Positions 25,701-38,100 of a DNA stretch of 64,000 nt are shown in pieces. This DNA comes from Datnioides undecimradiatus. Taxonomy: Eukaryota; Chordata; Actinopteri; Lobotiformes; Datnioididae. The DNA is taken from positions 4,849,501-4,913,500 of the forward strand of contig WARS01000043.1 of the NCBI GenBank assembly GCA_008933995.1. Direction: 5' to 3'. The notes beneath the pieces are model-generated. The model made no database searches, was not told the DNA's origin, and saw only the letters and a list, made by a program, of their open reading frames with translations. A program made the position numbers and the translations under genes. Positions within the stretch are counted from its first letter, which is position 1, and each line of letters opens with the position of its first letter.

Positions 25701-28700
25701 CAGAAATATATGCAGTGAATGTCGGCTACAACTTTAGTTAGCAGCCTTTTTGGGACACTAACCACACTCTGCAACACTGGGAGGTGCAGGAACAAGGTTT
25801 AGGCTTGATTTGATCAAACATCTCCATGTTATCTAATGCAGTTGAGCCTTTTTATCTCCTCTGCCTCACCTCCATGTCTTTGCTCTTCACTCCTGTTTTC
25901 AGGTTGCAACAGCAATAGAAACACAACACACACCTCTGCACACCACCACCACCATGATATCTTCATCTACTGATGTTCAAGTTAAATTTGTAATCTTAAA
26001 CCGTGTTTCATGGTAATATTCGCATTTTTTGTTCAAGCTAAGAACCAAATGTTTCAAGTTTGAACTCACAGCTTCTCATATTTGGCCACTGCAGGTCATA
26101 TAAGCTGTCACAAATTTACAGTTATTCCCAGAGTAATATGTTGACAGGCCAAAATTAAACCTGTGTATCAGAGTGATGCATCTCCTCTGGAGTGGATCAC
26201 TTCATGCCAGTTTCAGGAGTCTCCCGGTTAATCTTCCATTCATCATGTCAGTAGTTAAAAGCTAATCAGCATAGTAGCTTTAAACCAGGACAGTTGGTAT
26301 TTGGATCAAGTTACTTATGATGAATGAGGTGTGCCAAATTGTCAGGGCTGTTTCATTGTGTCGCATACATATTTTATTAACATTAAACATTAAAGCAATC
26401 GAGTATCAGATTGGTCTGTTCGTACCAAAACATCCCTTTTCAGGAGCTTTTAGCAACTGGAAACACAGAGTACAAGCAGCTGCATGAACATGCTCACATT
26501 AAGTATACTGATCACTGAGAGCATGTCCTGTGTCCACTGGGCTCTAAAACAATGAAGTCTGGTATACTGGGAACCAGACATCCATTGATATCAATTCTGA
26601 AATGTAATTCAAGGCATTAGGACAATGCCATCCACAGTTCTTTTAAAAGAGGGACTTTCCAGGTCCCTGTACCACATTTCTTGGTCGAACCCACCTCTAA
26701 TAAAATCTGCTGACAGTTATGTGGTGGATTATCCAGAGTAATAGCGATACTGTTTCTGGAAACATGCGATGCTGACAAGCTTTTTTAATTATACGTTATA
26801 AGCTTTAAGCACCAAAGAGGAATGAATGCTGGAAGACCAGGAAAGATTATGAATAACTGTCCAAGGAAAACAGAAAAAAGAGATTTGTATGAATACGGAC
26901 AGAGAGAAACATGAGGAAGCAGACGGAGAGAAGATCAAGGGAACATGCTAAATCACTCTCTTTCATCATGTCAAACAGGCAACTCCCATAACTTAACAGG
27001 TTTGAACAAACCCGTCACGCCTGCAAAAGCTGCGTTGCCAAAATACTTACTGTCGATATTGTCTCTGAGCTCTGGGGATCAGAACAAACTTGTCGACATC
27101 TAAGCTTTTCTCCACAGAGCATCAACAAAGAACAATGAGACTCATTTCACTGAGAAAAGCTGATTATTCTTCGTGGGGAAAGGCTGTAATTAGGGATTGC
27201 TTGTTGCAATCCAGAATTGCAGCCCTCTAATGTGAAATTCCACCCTAAAATGAAATTTTAAATCATCCTGACAAGCAGTTAAGTCAAGGCTAGAGTCTGT
27301 AGCTTAATTGTTTAAAGGTCTGGGAAGTTGCAAGGAGTGCCTGATACTTCTCCAAGCTTTTAGCTGCCATTGCCTACTTATATTCCCCTTCCATAATGTA
27401 ATTACAAGAGTTTAATAACACAAATGGAACATGAAAACTACAGTCTGTAAGTTAGAGCCACTCCTGGTATTAGAAACAAAATGTATTCTGTATTATGCAC
27501 TTAAGGTTGCTATGCAACTATTTGCTAACCTGAGGTAAATGCAGGGATAATGGATATTGAGTATTAGAATGGACCGGATGAAGATGTAGAAGTTTGTTTG
27601 TACCATTAAATGATGAAGAGTTGAGGAATCCATAGCAACCATTAAAGGGTTTTAATGAAATTAGAGCATTTTATTTCCTCACTGCGACGTGCAGTACAGT
27701 AACAGCGCCTGTAAAACATGATCTGCAAACCAGGACATGTGCATTGACCAGACAACAATCATGCACTCCATGTAATTACAACCTTAGTTGCATTCTTGCC
27801 TTTCCAAAAGTTGATAACTATAACTCTGTGTGAGCGAGTGCTAATTTACTTTACTTGGGGGCATTTAAAGTTATTTGTTCCAATCAGTCTGAAGTGTTTG
27901 CATCCTACAACTACTGGATGTGGAGATACTGGGGCTGTTGAGATAACTGCAATAATAAAATACTGTTATTGAGACGCTAACAGCAGCAAGCTCTCTTAGT
28001 CAGAGTTATGACTGACAGGGCACTTCAGGTACATTGAAATGCATGCACACAAAATAAAACCGTGTGAAAACATATTGATAGCTTTGTATCACCTGGGCTG
28101 ATCTTATTGACCTATTCACCCGACTCATTTTGTGCAACAGCTTTTATAAAGTCCTATTTCAGATTTAGCACATCAGTGCTGGACTTTTAAATGACACTGT
28201 TAGTTTTTTATTTTTGTGGAGCTGTATGGATTTCACATTTTCTAGTTGTGTTCTTGGAGCTGCTTCATCCCTCTCACAGTCGTCTCGAGGTCTCTCTGTC
28301 CAGAATGGGCCATGAACTCTTGTTGCGACACCCTTTGATACCGGACTATACAAATAAACTTTACTGTCAGGTGAAATAGGAAATTAATTCTCGACTCTTC
28401 TCAGCTCTGCACAAATCCCTCCATCCATCATCCATCACTAAAAAGAATAACTTCTTAGACAATTGGGCCAAACCTATGAATATAAATATGTAAATAGAAT
28501 GTGCAAAGGATACAAATATTGTATAAATAATTTATAAATTTGATATATAATATCAGAGTGATTCAGATTCAGAGTGCAAGAGGTCATCAAGAGGCATCAC
28601 GTGCTGACTCGCCACGTGTTTAATATCTAAATAGTTTTTTCTCTCCATGGTCAAAGGTCACAGCACCTAAATTATAGTAAAGAAAGAAACGTGTGACTCC

Positions 28701-29646
28701 TGAATGAGATAAAGACACGTGAGGATGAAACACAGGTGGAATAGATTTTCTTTTCCTGTTCATGACCCCGTGACAGGAGCAGACTGTACAAAAGAAAATG
28801 TGGGTGAGGTGGGCGTTATTCGTCACAGGAGACGGTGCAAGGGAAATATTTCCTTTGCTTCCATCAGAAGACTCTTTAACTTTAATACAGCACCTTTATT
28901 AGAACAAGAAAAATAGGAAGACAGCTCGTGGTTTGGGAGAACAGCAAAGAATTCCACTGTACCGTCTACAGCTAGGCACACTGCACAGATTTCATTGAGC
29001 TTTGATCTAAACAGAATTTTACATTAACTTCTAGGTTTTTTATGTGTTGGAAAAACTAAGCCACTGCAAAGGATCAATAAAGTTCACTATGTGAGGGTTG
29101 GTGTAGTCTGTACATGGGAACACAGTTGTTACTCTCTTATACACCGTCTCTAATCAGTTTCATCCATTTATTTCTCAACAAAGTATATTTTTGTGCACAA
29201 ACGCAGCCGTCCAGGACCAGCAAACAGGCCAACAGTTGTACTGCAGTTAAAAGCAGTAGAAACCCCTCAAAAGAAACTGTAACGCACAACAGCAGACGTT
29301 TGTGCAACCTGAATGTTTATTTACACCCCGTCTGATCATGTGACCGCTCATATTTTTTGTCTCATTTCTCCCAATTATAATGTCACTCTGCACCCGTAAT
29401 ACAGCAGATACAGTGTTAATATTCCCTGCAGGGATGGCTGCAAATGCTGTGTTGTTCTAAGCAGTAATTATCCTTTTTAAAGCTGAAGAAATGTCAAAAT
29501 GTGTTTATGGTTTAGCTGCACCGCCTCATTACACAGCAAACCATATAGCACGATGACACATCTAAATTGGATGCCGTCAAATTGTCAAAGACGCATGTCT
29601 GTGTCACTCATTTAGCCCGACTCTTTACATAACATCACTCTCTCCT

Positions 29647-29677
29647 TTATTTATTTATTTATTTATTTATTTATATA
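29647..29677. repeat. (TTTA)n microsatellite
   Basis: About seven TTTA units, followed shortly by a T-run at about 29681-29690. Confidence 0.97.
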
Positions 29678-30104
29678 GGATTTTTTTTAAATAGATGCAG
29701 TTAATTGACAAATGTAATGATGCAAGTGAATGCAACACGTGTGACAGACGGCTAGAAACCAAATTCAGCTACCACTCAGTGTGAACGGATGCATGTCATG
29801 CAGCTCTGGCATCAGAGTGACAGCTGAAGACTGAGCTTTATTGCAAAGTGAGATATGTAAAATGAACAGTGGGACCTTTATAACCAATAATGCTGTAAAA
29901 CAAAGAATATATACAAAAAATATGTGTTTTAAAAAGGATAACTGATCCTTTTTTGGAAAATAATAGCCGTTCATAGACTGGCATCGTAAATTAGATGAGA
30001 GATTAATCATCCCTGTGGGGAAACTGGGCCATTGTGGCAGGAGTGAGATCTCTTCCTTAGAAACACAAAATAACAAAACGGGATGTAGGCTGCAGCAATC
30101 ACAC

Positions 30105-30630
30105 TTAAACCCTTAAACACCGAACGTGTCGCCGGCGACACGCTTGCGCAAGCGCGCTTTGGATTACAGTAATTACGTCATGGTTTGTGCTATCGGAAAA
30201 AATTAAGCGGTTTCTGAAAGCTGAGATGTTGCGCTTCACAGCCAAAATGGAGTTATTACGGTAATTTCACTTGTGAATGTCCCAGAAGCCCGCGAAGCAG
30301 CCGCTTTGTTCCCACTACACACAGCAGTGGAGAAAGTTTCCATTTTATGGTCTGTTTACTCACATTATGAGACACAGACTCTTGAATTTTACTGGAAACA
30401 GTTTTATACTCTTCAAATTTCAAATATAACATGCAAAATCTGCCATTCAAATATAATTACAGTGTTGTTTGTTCACTGAAACTCTAAAATCCACTTCCGT
30501 TTTTGTCTTTTTCAGCTGTCATCACACTCTTCTAACATGCAGCTAATAGTATATAACAGCCAGGTATTGAAAGTTCCAGGTAAAATGGGCAAAAGCACTT
30601 ACAGGACAGGCTCAGGTGTTAAAGGGTTAA
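30105..30630. mobile_element. piggyBac-like MITE with TTAA flanks
   Basis: The left end reads TTAA (30105-30108), then acccttaaacacc; the reverse complement of the right end reads TTAA (30627-30630 on the + strand), then ccctttaacacc. TTAA target duplication with CCCTTtaa ends is the signature of piggyBac-type elements. The roughly 526-bp interior has no transposase. A perfect 18-bp palindrome (30125-30142, centred on gccggc) lies close to the left end. One extra A at the left junction is best read as a point change. Confidence 0.65.
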
Positions 30631-31289
30631 TGTGGTTGTCCTGGATATCCTGTTGATTATCTTGATCAGTCAAACCTTTTTAGTGGTATTCTAACATCTC
30701 CCAAACAGAAACAACCTGTTACCTTCATTTTATGGCCTCGAGCATGACGGAAGTGTGGGTCAGAAAGTATTTTAAATGACTGAATGTAGCAAGACATACG
30801 GATTTAACCCTCTTTATATGAATCTAAAGTTGATCTAAGGCCTTCAGTGGCTCAGTTCCACACTGCGAAGGAAGTGAACAGTGATATAAAACAGAGTAAA
30901 ACTGGACATGCTGCTTGAAATAATTATCTAAATGATTAATGCATTCTCTGTCAACGGTCTTAATAATTCATAACATGACAACAAAACTCTTCTGCCCTGT
31001 AGTTTTGGGTTTTTTTATTCTTTGTTGTGTTTGTGAAAAGGTGAAGAAAACAGGCTTATCATGGGAATAACAGTTGCCCACCTTGCAGTGAACTAAAGAG
31101 CAGGAAGTTCACAGCGAGCTCGGAGCTCAGGGGTCTCATAAAAGGCTCGTTTGCATGGAGGAACTTGTTTCTGCTCTCTGACACTCGGGCAGGTATTTAA
31201 GCTCGGATGTAAAAATATGAGGCGTAACCTCGTTGAAAAGACGGAGCTCCCAATAAATCTGTCGAAGTATTCTTGTGTCTGCAGCACAG

Positions 31290-31290
<1 letters not shown>
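30631..31290. other. Gene-free stretch between the MITE and the microsatellite cluster
   Basis: No gene or recognisable element seen. Confidence 0.4.
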
Positions 31291-31340
<50 letters not shown>

Positions 31341-31382
31341 AGAACAGGTGTATGTGAGGGTGTGTGTGTGTGTGTGCGTGTG
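31291..31382. repeat. (TG)n microsatellite pair
   Basis: TG tract at 31291-31339, a short unique spacer, then a second TG tract at about 31359-31382. Confidence 0.97.
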
Positions 31383-31504
31383 TTGTATGCACTGTACATG
31401 TGGGCAGGAGGGACGGTCACGCTTCAACAACATTACGTCAACACTAAATCCCCTGATCATCCTCCGGCCAGCTGATGCCTGGTCAGCACTCAGTGGCATG
31501 CTCT

Positions 31505-31532
31505 GTGTGTGCGCGTGTGTGTGTGTGTGTGT
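31505..31532. repeat. (TG)n microsatellite
   Basis: Short TG/CG tract (ctctgtgtgtgcgcgtgtgtg and onward). Confidence 0.95.
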
Positions 31533-32224
31533 ATCAAAGAGAGGGATGTTTGTAACATGATATGATATTGATAAAGAGATTACGCAGAGAATGTGATTTC
31601 CTGTCTGACCGCAAAAGCAAATCTGATGCAAATATTTGAAGTGTTGCCAAAAACAAGACAAACACTAATGTTCTCGTGCATAAATGATGCGGGCAGCTCT
31701 TAAGCCAAGTGCTAAAGAGACGCATCATTTCTCCAGGTATGGTTTCAATCAGACAAGTGGCGTCAGAGATGTTATACAGAGTTGGACATAATTAAATTAT
31801 GACTTTCCCTACTTGTATCTTATGTCACAGTATCAGAGGTTGCTTGACCTTCAAATGTGCCTTTGTACTTACTTAGGTTGTGCTGATACCATCGCAGTGA
31901 TAATGCTAAAGGGACCCTGACTGTCAGATGCAAAAGGTGTTGAGAGATTAAATAAAAAACAAAAGGAGCAATTTATGACCTGGGCTTTAATGTTTAAAAA
32001 TAGAAATAGATTCGCTTTTTAAGTGAAAAAGAAGAAGGTTAATGAATGTCCACACAGAAACAGGAGTACAAATGTGTGTGTGATGTGTGCGCATCAGTGT
32101 GTGCATGTGAGCGGGGTGTTGGTTAGCTCATATATCAAGGAGGCAGATGGTGCTGAAGCAGGAGGTACAAGACCGCCCAAAAGTCCTGTACGTATGTGCA
32201 TGTGTGAATGCTTTATGCTGGTAC

Positions 32225-32227
<3 letters not shown>

Positions 32228-32295
<68 letters not shown>
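32228..32295. repeat. Long (TG)n microsatellite
   Basis: 68 nt of uninterrupted TG, among the longest pure TG tracts in the window. Confidence 0.98.
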
Positions 32296-32297
<2 letters not shown>

Positions 32298-32570
32298 CCA
32301 GCATGTCCCAGGAAACAGGAGCAAATTCCCAGCAGATCTGCTGGTTCAGACACAGCTATGCTCCATTAATACATGCAACACACTGTCTCACTGTCCGTTC
32401 GTCCATCTGTCTCTCTCTCCCTTATGTCTCTGATTCTCTGTGTCACATACCTAATATACTGTCTCTCTTTCATATAAGAGTTAGTCCATATTTCATTGAG
32501 AGTGTATATGTGAGAGTCTTGATCAGGATATGATCTTGCATCTTTTCAGCCACTGTGCTCTGTACGATCA

Positions 32571-32755
32571 GGGTGTTTACATGCTTCAGTATTCTTATTT
32601 CTGTTGGCGTATTCCAGGGAGCATATCCAGGTTTTCCAGTTACTGGATAAACCCTTATCCAGGTTAAACCAGGACATGTTGTTTATATGTGCAAAACAGA
32701 ACCAGGACACTCCAAAAACCTGATCATAACCAGGATACCAGAGCACGTAAACCCA
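32571..32755. mobile_element. Possible short MITE (gtttacatg-type ends)
   Basis: The left end gggtgtttacatgc and the reverse complement of the right end, tgggtttacgtgc, are imperfectly inverted. The interior has several ccagg/cctgg words and the palindrome-like ccagttactgg. The length and gtttacatg ends recall small fish MITEs. Ends are imperfect and no target duplication was found. Confidence 0.4.
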
Positions 32756-32798
32756 CTGCTGCTGTCACCCACGCAGCCTGCAGATAATACACTACTGC

Positions 32799-32799
<1 letters not shown>

Positions 32800-32857
<58 letters not shown>
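32800..32857. repeat. (TG)n(AG)n compound microsatellite
   Basis: TG dinucleotides to 32844, then AG dinucleotides. Confidence 0.97.
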
Positions 32858-35125
32858 CTATCAGTCAAAATACACTTAATCAGTTGTTTGTCATTGCTCA
32901 TGAACATAGATGGTAAAGTTTGCTGAGTGATTCAAACAGAGTATATGATATTAACATAACAGTAATTTGCACCAACAAGGATTAAAACATGGTTTATTTA
33001 ATCCACTGCAGACAGACAAAGTTAGCAACCAGCTGGTGTAAATAGGGGAACATTTAGCTGCTGAACAGGGAGTGGAAACTGGAGTTACATTCATCAAATG
33101 GACACAAATAATGCCCGAATGAGTTGATAATGTTGCTCTGTATCTACAAGATGTGCAAATTATAGGCAGTTATTTGCTAGCACATTATTTGTAATTATTT
33201 GCTGCCCCTGAAAAACCAGTGAAGCTCCAGTCTCACTGGACTCTTATTATGGTTTAACTGAAGAGATCACAGCATTTCTAAGATGGCTGATGCAAAACAA
33301 GCCTTTCCTCTGGATCTGGAAAACCAAAGACAACCGATAAATCTAATTTAAGGACATTCGTCCTATTAGAGATGAGACAACAGAGTTAGCAAAATGCTAG
33401 TTGAAGACCTAATTCATTCTTATTCATTCTGTGACATTGAGGCATGACATTTCCCTTAATGATGACAATCAGAAGCAGCTGACTGCAGTCTTTGTTTTGA
33501 TGAATCCTTGTTGGGTTGTGGTGACTGTGGTGGGTTTAGTGCACCACCGGGGAGAGTTTAGCCCTGAGGGTTGTGCTAAATGTCATTAAAACAGGCCTCT
33601 AGTTGTTTAGATCCTGTAACTTTCAAAGAGTTAAAATCAAACTTTCCTGTTTTTGGTTTTCAAACACAGATTCAGAGGCATTGTTCCTGAGAAACAATAA
33701 CGTTGGTGAGGTTGCTGAAAGAATCTGAAATGCACAAATTAGAGCGTATACATACAGCAGCAGAAAGTGTTGATTGCCGTCACACACGAAGGGAAATAAG
33801 CAGCTTTGCTAAAGAGAGAATAATAGTGGTGTTTGTTGTGTTTGAACTGTTTAAACCGCGAGGGTGGTTAATTTTATCAGTACTGACTCGGCATTGTGAC
33901 AGTAAAGCTAAAGCAGAGAGGAGAAGATGAAAAAAACGTGTACTTTGTTTTATTTTTCTCTGCTGAGTTCTTATCACGAGGGGAAATGTGGAACGCTCTG
34001 CTATCTCGTGCCACAGTGGATGTGTTGTTCTGGAGCAGCAATGCTTTGTTGCTATCGCAGACAGTCAGAGTTTGGCCTTAAAGCTTTAAAGCAATTCTGC
34101 AGAGTTTCACACAGCAGCAGACTCAGTCCTCACTGTCAACAGCCTCAAAGTACGAGTCAGTCCCGATCAGATTTTAACCCCAGCAAAGGAAAAACCGTGA
34201 CGATAAGTCTGTAAATACACGCTGAGAACATCTATCCTGCAAGATTAAAACAAGTTTCTTTTAGCAACAAACCCGCATGATGCCTGACAGTGAGCGTTTT
34301 AGATGAATTGATTTAACCTTTCTTCGAATTCTATATATTTATAGTCTTGCTAACTGATAAATCCTGTTTTCATTGAAAGAAATATTATTTCTTGTGTAAC
34401 AAGTTCTAATTAAATAAATAGATAATCATACCTGGAACTGGTATTCCTGTGCAGTTTGCTTAAACATCTTTAAAATAGTTTATTACTTTATTAAGTGGAC
34501 ATTGTTAAAGCTGAAAGACATAATTTATACAATATTCGTTCATTTATCCAAGTCATCGTCATATTATTATTGCAGCGTAGTGCAGATTTTCCTCATATAC
34601 TGCTGACTCATCCACAAACCTATATTTAGACTTTGATGAAACTGTGCTGATGCATTTGGCGTCAAATTGTAGTGTTCAGTTCTGTTTCAGAGGCTTCTCT
34701 ATTGTACTAAATTGTAAGAATTTTTAATACTTTTATTTGAATTATGACACATGAACATTCAATTGCATCTGTAACGAGCTGAAAAAACTGATTCATCCTT
34801 CAAACTTTTCAGCTCTTTGGAGCAAAAAGCAAATGTAGTGCAGACTTTGCACAACAGTGTATCAATGGAAATCTTCTTCTCAGTGGAATTTACAGTTTAA
34901 CAGTGTACATCCAGATGGCTGGAGTGTGGATCGGTGATAAGTTAAAAGAAAAAAAAAAGAAAATACAAATGGAGCAGTGTTTGTCAGCGCGTCTCTTGTG
35001 GAGGAGCAAGGACATGATAACGACTTGAAGAGCATCTTTGTCTGAAACTGGAGCGCTGGATGGAAACTGATGAACCTGCAGAGACACAAGACGTTTGTCT
35101 GCTGGAGACAGCCTTGAATGTATCT

Positions 35126-35158
<33 letters not shown>

Positions 35159-38100
35159 TTTACTGCTATAATATACATCACTTACTACACTGGCTCTGCC
35201 CAGGTATTGCTCCAGTTCTTGACTGAACCTGATGGACATCTGGTGACAGTCAGGCTGATGCTTATTATATAACTCATTAGCTCTTGATGCAGATCTTATA
35301 CCATTATCATTGAGTCATTTTAATGCACTGGTTGTGTCGGTTCATACTATTAAACTGCAGGTAGATTGTCTGTGCATAGCAACAAATGCTTTTCTGTATT
35401 CCTTGGTGCAACATATCCATCATAACCATAAAGGTCACGCCCAGTTCTGCCCCCATATGTTCCACTGTTCAGATTTTGCAGAATAGTGCAATTTGAGACA
35501 TGCAAGTTCGCAAACACCAGTCAACATAACCATCCAGACACATATAAAACACAGTAAGGAAGGGAAACTGACAGTCATGTGACTCTTTTGCAGGATCGAT
35601 GCTTAGCAGAGCCTGCAGTGATGCGTGCTGCCTCCAGGCCGCCTTCCGCCTTCTCCTGCCTGTTTGACATTTATGTCACCAGCGATTGAAAACATAAACA
35701 TTACAGCCTTAAACACCCAACGTGTGCTGTGTGACAAAGTTTAGCTTGCTTTCAGCGGTGGGGGCGGTGAATGAGTGATGCGTGTCGTCCTCTCTGGCTG
35801 TGTAAGATTTCTTATTCTGTATTAAATAAGCATGAAAAACAATTTGCATGCAAACCCAAATCCCACAGATGATGACACATGTAAATATTTATGACAGTGG
35901 ATGTGGCTGACAGCGCCGCTATCAGACAACATCCAGATGATTGCAGTGGTGTGTCACACTGATATGTTTAACAGCCACGCAGACACTAAACGCAGCTTTC
36001 CACAAAAGAGTGTCAAACGCACGCATACTGAGGCATATAAATACAAAACAAATAAACACTTGATAAGAAACATGGAGACAATATGTATGCAAAGTAGTGA
36101 AGAACCTGATGTGTGTGTCTTTGTGTGCTCTGCTGCCGTATGTGAACATTAGCCATATTTGCACAGGTGAATGAATGAATTCTTGTTTCGTCTGTTCTCA
36201 GTCAGTAACCTTTCCCCCACTGCAGCCAGAACAGTGACAGTGTTGCTGTTTGGAGAAACCCAGCCTGCGATCTGTCCCAGCATGCCTCTGTCTGTCTGTT
36301 CTCCATTCATCCTCCATCCCCCACCGCTTTCTCTTTCTCCTGACTCATCAGTATTTTAAGTTTCAGAGGGATAAAAAGATTGCGTTACAGCCGGCTGAAT
36401 CAATCTGTGCGGATTCATTGAAGTGTTTGAGATTAATCGGAGGTGTTGGGCGATGCACCACCAGGCTTTAAGCCCCCTGTGGTGGGAAAGATGGTTGCTG
36501 TGAAGGTGGTGTCACACATGTTCTGCTGTTTGAGTGCAGGCTGTCTGGGTTGAAGGGTGAGAGTGGTTGTGTTGTTCATCTAAACACGTTAGATATTGTA
36601 GCTTGAAACCCGTAGCTACACACACCTACACTCTGGATCTGCAGACATACCGTCTGTCTAAACGTAGGTGTGGTTATCGGGAGCTCCAGGGTTGACTCCT
36701 TCCACTTTCCCATCAGTTGGGAAACAGATGACTGTTCTTGCTCTCGAGAACCGACACACAGGGTAACAAACTGTACATTTACTGCCGCACTGACAGCTTC
36801 CTACTCACCTTTTTGCTGCTTCTCCCGCTTTAACGTCACTTTTCTGCCACTTGTGCAATCTCGAACATTGCTGAACTATGCTAACAGCAGGAACACAGTG
36901 AAGGCTTTAATGTTTTGTTTTTGGTATCAGCGTGTTTATAACAAAGATGCTAGTTTTGTTAGAAAAAAGGCTGCAGGAAGCATCAACTACCAACTAAACA
37001 CCAGTGACCAATCGGTGATCTACAGTGTTAACGCCACCTTTCTGTATGAACTTCTGTGTCAACAAGGAGGTTGTGGATAATGAAAACTGGGGCAAAATGC
37101 AGAGTTTCAATGCGTGTGTAGCCTGCAAGTCCCAAAACAAATCCCATTCATGAATTCATTAAGCCGTCCGGCTCTGTGCACGCCCATTAGTCAGAAACAC
37201 TTTTAATTCAGTAACGTTCAGCCTGTCTGGCCATAGAACTGGACTGATGAAGTGAATCACATCAGACGATATGAGGCAGGCGCCATTATTTATAAAAAGC
37301 AAAGCTAATGTGAGTGCTGCAGAGAAAGACAGAGCCACAGACAGAGAGACAGACAGCTTTACTCAAATGTTAACCAAACTAACTGAGGGAAATCTGTTTT
37401 ACAGCAGAGCTCAGTGACATGAACTGTGTGCGAACAGTGGCACAATAGCACATTTTCTTCTAACCTTGCATTGGTTGAGAAAGACACATGTAACCACGGC
37501 AACCACACACAACAAATAGGTAGCCTTGAAATGCCCAAAAGACCTAAAAATTGAAAAACTAAAGAAGACGAAACTAAGACTAATATAACAAAACGAGCTT
37601 GAAGCAGAATCATAGCTGAATGGAAATTAACACACATTGCAATTTCAAACAAGAGCGTGAGCAGAAATCACAGGAGTGAGACAGAAACTGCAAATTCAAA
37701 CAGTTCGTGATCGGATGGCGGCTCCTGCTTTTCAGAGAGTGTCCTCTTCACGCTGGGAGAACAAGAATACTTCAGCCTGCTGCTGCCTGCATGATCCTTA
37801 TCAGCCAGTCGGGGCAGGCTTCAAGTGAGGTAGGGGCAGCCACTGTAAATTAAAGTTACCCCAATGGGGGTTATTACTTTGTGGCCTTCAGGGAATGGGG
37901 GAAGTTACAGAAGTATTCACTGCGTTAAGTTTTATATTCATAAAACTGAGTTGAAACGTTTTATTGCTCAATTTGCTTTTGACATTAGGTGTTTTTGGTG
38001 GATTAGAGGCTCCGTTTGGTCTCAGTTACGTCGCTTTCACTGTTTTATCGTTGCGTTTTTATCTTAGTTTATTTTCAAAGTGAAAAAAATCTCAAATCTG

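Larger units (their letters stand above)
18850..30104. other. Long gene-free stretch with simple repeats
   Basis: About 11 kb with no open reading frame above about 100 codons and no recognised protein or RNA gene. It contains short TG tracts near 19745-19772, 19941-19961 and 23430-23450, an A-run near 25417-25430, and a TTTA tract at 29647-29677. It may be intergenic or intronic. Confidence 0.4.

Noticed and set aside
31136..31661. Open frames rich in alternating His-Thr or Cys-Val
   Set aside because: They are translations of TG/CA microsatellites; the same applies at 32023-32533 and 45428-45631.
36670..37080. 136-codon + strand frame
   Set aside because: Non-repetitive but without any recognisable motif, and with no Kozak-like start or flanking exons; left as unsupported.
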